This document shows positions 62,745-64,000 of a stretch of 64,000 bases of DNA, piece by piece. Position 1 is the first letter of the stretch. The number at the start of each line of letters is the position of its first letter. The notes under the pieces were generated by a model, which saw only the letters and a program-made list of their open reading frames with translations, had not been told where the DNA came from and did no database searches. The DNA comes from Marinobacter sp. EhC06 (GTDB lineage: Bacteria; Pseudomonadota; Gammaproteobacteria; Pseudomonadales; Oleiphilaceae): assembly GCF_001650915.1 (NCBI RefSeq), contig NZ_LXYO01000003.1:1-64000 (forward strand). Reading direction: 5' to 3'. The translations under genes were made by a program, and so were the position numbers.

Positions 62745-64000
62745 TCAGCGTGTCCCACCTGTCTCCTTGAGTTTCTCGACAATACCTTCGAGATTAAACG
62801 ACCCTGGCTTCTGGCTCGGTGGGTAGTCGATAAATGTCTGCGCATACTTGGCCGCAGCTGCCTGCATCGGCACCAGAATAAATGCGTGATCCAGGAACCA
62901 GTCATTGTAGGTGTTTGAGTTATGCTGCGCCTTTTCGAAGGGGTCACGGCGAAGATTGAACAGCAGGGGCACACGCAGCTCAGTAAACGGCTCACGCCAG
63001 ACCTCAAAGGCTTCTCCGCGGTTCTCATAGAACACGGCCTTCCAGTCGCCCAGACGGATGGCGACCATCTCACCGTCGTCGTTGAAGTACCAGAACTCCT
63101 TGCGTGGGGAGGCGGCGATATCGTCATTGATGGTTTCGAAGCTGCCTGCCTTGGACAGATACTCGGTCATGTCGTAGCCGTCGAGATGATTCTTGTACTC
63201 CCGCCCGATCGCCTCATAGCCATCGAGCAGGTCTTCCTTGAGGTCATCCTTGCCCGCAGCTGCGGCAAATGTGGTCATCCAGTCTTCGTGGGCGACCAGG
63301 CCGTTGATGGTAGTACCGGCAGGAAATTCTCCGGGCCAACGCACAAAGGCGGGCACACGGTATGCCCCCTCCCAGTTGGAGTTCTTTTCACTGCGGAACG
63401 GCGTGGTGCCGGCGTCTGGCCAGGTGTTGTAATGCGGGCCATTATCGGTTGAATAGAACACGATGGTGTTGTCGGAGATGCCCAGCTCGTCGAGGTGGTC
63501 CAGCAGTTCGCCCACATGCCGGTCGTGTTCAACCATACCGTCGTGGTATTCGTTGCCGCTCGCCCCGCTTATTCCAGTATGTTCGTCTTTGACGTGGGTA
63601 CGGAAGTGCATACGAGTCGCGTTCCACCAAGTGAAAAAGGGCTTGCCGGCTTCGTGTTGGCGCTTAATAAAGTCTTTGGCAGCCGCAAGCGTTTCCTCAT
63701 CAACGGTCTCCATCCGTTTTTTGGTGAGCGGACCCGTATTTTCAATGTCTTGCGTACCGTCGTCGTCAACAGTCACCTTAAGCACACCCCGTGGCCCCCA
63801 CTTCTCTGCGAAGGTTTCCCCGCTGGGTAGCACGTAGTCGCCCGGGTAGTCCCTATGCTCCGGCTCTTCTTCCGCATTCAGGTGATAAAGGTTTCCGAAG
63901 AATTCGTCGAAACCGTGGTTGGTGGGCAGGTGTTCATCCCGGTCGCCGAAGTGGTTCTTGCCAAACTGACCGGTGGCGTAGCCAAGAGACTTCATAACCG
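62745..64000 (-). CDS. arylsulfatase (partial, cut by the window end)
   Basis: The C-terminal 418 or so residues of a sulfatase are visible and the frame stays open to the last base. Recognisable parts are LGYATGQFGKNHFGDRDEHL, PTNHGFDEFFGN, FYSTDNGPHYNTWPDAGTTP and FVRWPGEFPAG. These are typical of type I sulfatases that cleave sulfate esters in the periplasm. The N-terminal C/S-x-P-x-R motif, whose cysteine or serine becomes formylglycine, lies beyond the window and cannot be checked. It is followed by the HAD phosphatase and multihaem cytochrome genes on the same strand. Confidence 0.92.
   Translation of the reverse strand, partial: VMKSLGYATGQFGKNHFGDRDEHLPTNHGFDEFFGNLYHLNAEEEPEHRDYPGDYVLPSGETFAEKWGPRGVLKVTVDDDGTQDIENTGPLTKKRMETVDEETLAAAKDFIKRQHEAGKPFFTWWNATRMHFRTHVKDEHTGISGASGNEYHDGMVEHDRHVGELLDHLDELGISDNTIVFYSTDNGPHYNTWPDAGTTPFRSEKNSNWEGAYRVPAFVRWPGEFPAGTTINGLVAHEDWMTTFAAAAGKDDLKEDLLDGYEAIGREYKNHLDGYDMTEYLSKAGSFETINDDIAASPRKEFWYFNDDGEMVAIRLGDWKAVFYENRGEAFEVWREPFTELRVPLLFNLRRDPFEKAQHNSNTYNDWFLDHAFILVPMQAAAAKYAQTFIDYPPSQKPGSFNLEGIVEKLKETGGTR

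Overview
The window looks like chromosomal DNA from a marine gammaproteobacterium close to Marinobacter. The evidence is the gene content: Vibrio/Pseudomonas-style chemotaxis and c-di-GMP genes, a helical-bimodular chemoreceptor, a eukaryote-like isocitrate dehydrogenase next to malate:quinone oxidoreductase, CcoG, and many AraC/LysR regulators. This assignment rests on recognising protein families, not on a marker gene. No rRNA or tRNA gene and no CRISPR array was seen.

Layout. (1) 1-1.6 kb: a truncated tyrosine recombinase and a decayed diguanylate cyclase. (2) 1.5-9.6 kb, minus strand: one chemotaxis operon in transcription order mcp, cheY, STAS, cheA, mcp, cheW, cheR, cheB, with neither cheZ nor cheD. 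(3) 9.9-19.6 kb: c-di-GMP and sensory genes. These are a GAF-EAL protein, a frameshifted chemoreceptor, a PAS-PAS-GGDEF-EAL protein, and a four-gene operon coding for a periplasmic molybdopterin-fold protein, a membrane GGDEF/EAL protein, a PhnD-like binding protein and a HAMP sensor without an output domain. Two CRP/Vfr-type palindromes lie in front of two of the chemoreceptor genes. (4) 19.6-23.5 kb: a gene-poor stretch with three short direct repeats, then small envelope proteins and two outer-membrane beta-barrels. (5) 23.6-28.4 kb: two AraC regulators (one only a DNA-binding domain) and two secreted DUF1254/DUF1214 proteins.

(6) 28.4-45.4 kb: accessory redox and regulatory genes. They include LysR/pirin/FMN reductase, PhzF, a small kinase-fold protein, LysR, thioredoxin, an LpxR-like lipid A deacylase, glutaredoxin, a lipoamide-dehydrogenase-like enzyme, NrtS, a TetR with two clear operators, an ECF sigma factor, CcoG, a MocR regulator, and remnants of a LysR gene and of dsbG. 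(7) 45.5-50.2 kb: a bufferin-type copper-peptide locus (bufA, bufB, bufC and DoxX, i.e. the gigPABT order) with a second thioredoxin, a YHS-domain protein and a divergent AraC regulator. (8) 50.2-55.8 kb: LysR, MarR, AraC, a flavin/PNPOx-fold protein and an NmrA-like protein. (9) 55.9-64 kb: the isocitrate dehydrogenase and mqo, then a multiheme cytochrome-TPR protein, an exported HAD phosphatase and an arylsulfatase cut by the window end.

Most notable points. Two small exported peptide genes (36765-37016 and 49995-50165), probably missed by normal annotation, share the same predicted mature N-terminus TLADRKSD and a PYSGQ-x-x-IRG motif that is duplicated in one of them. Paralogous LysR genes lie in both neighbourhoods. 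The isocitrate dehydrogenase carries an internal duplication in which the expected catalytic residues are divided between the two copies, as if a homodimer had been folded into one chain.
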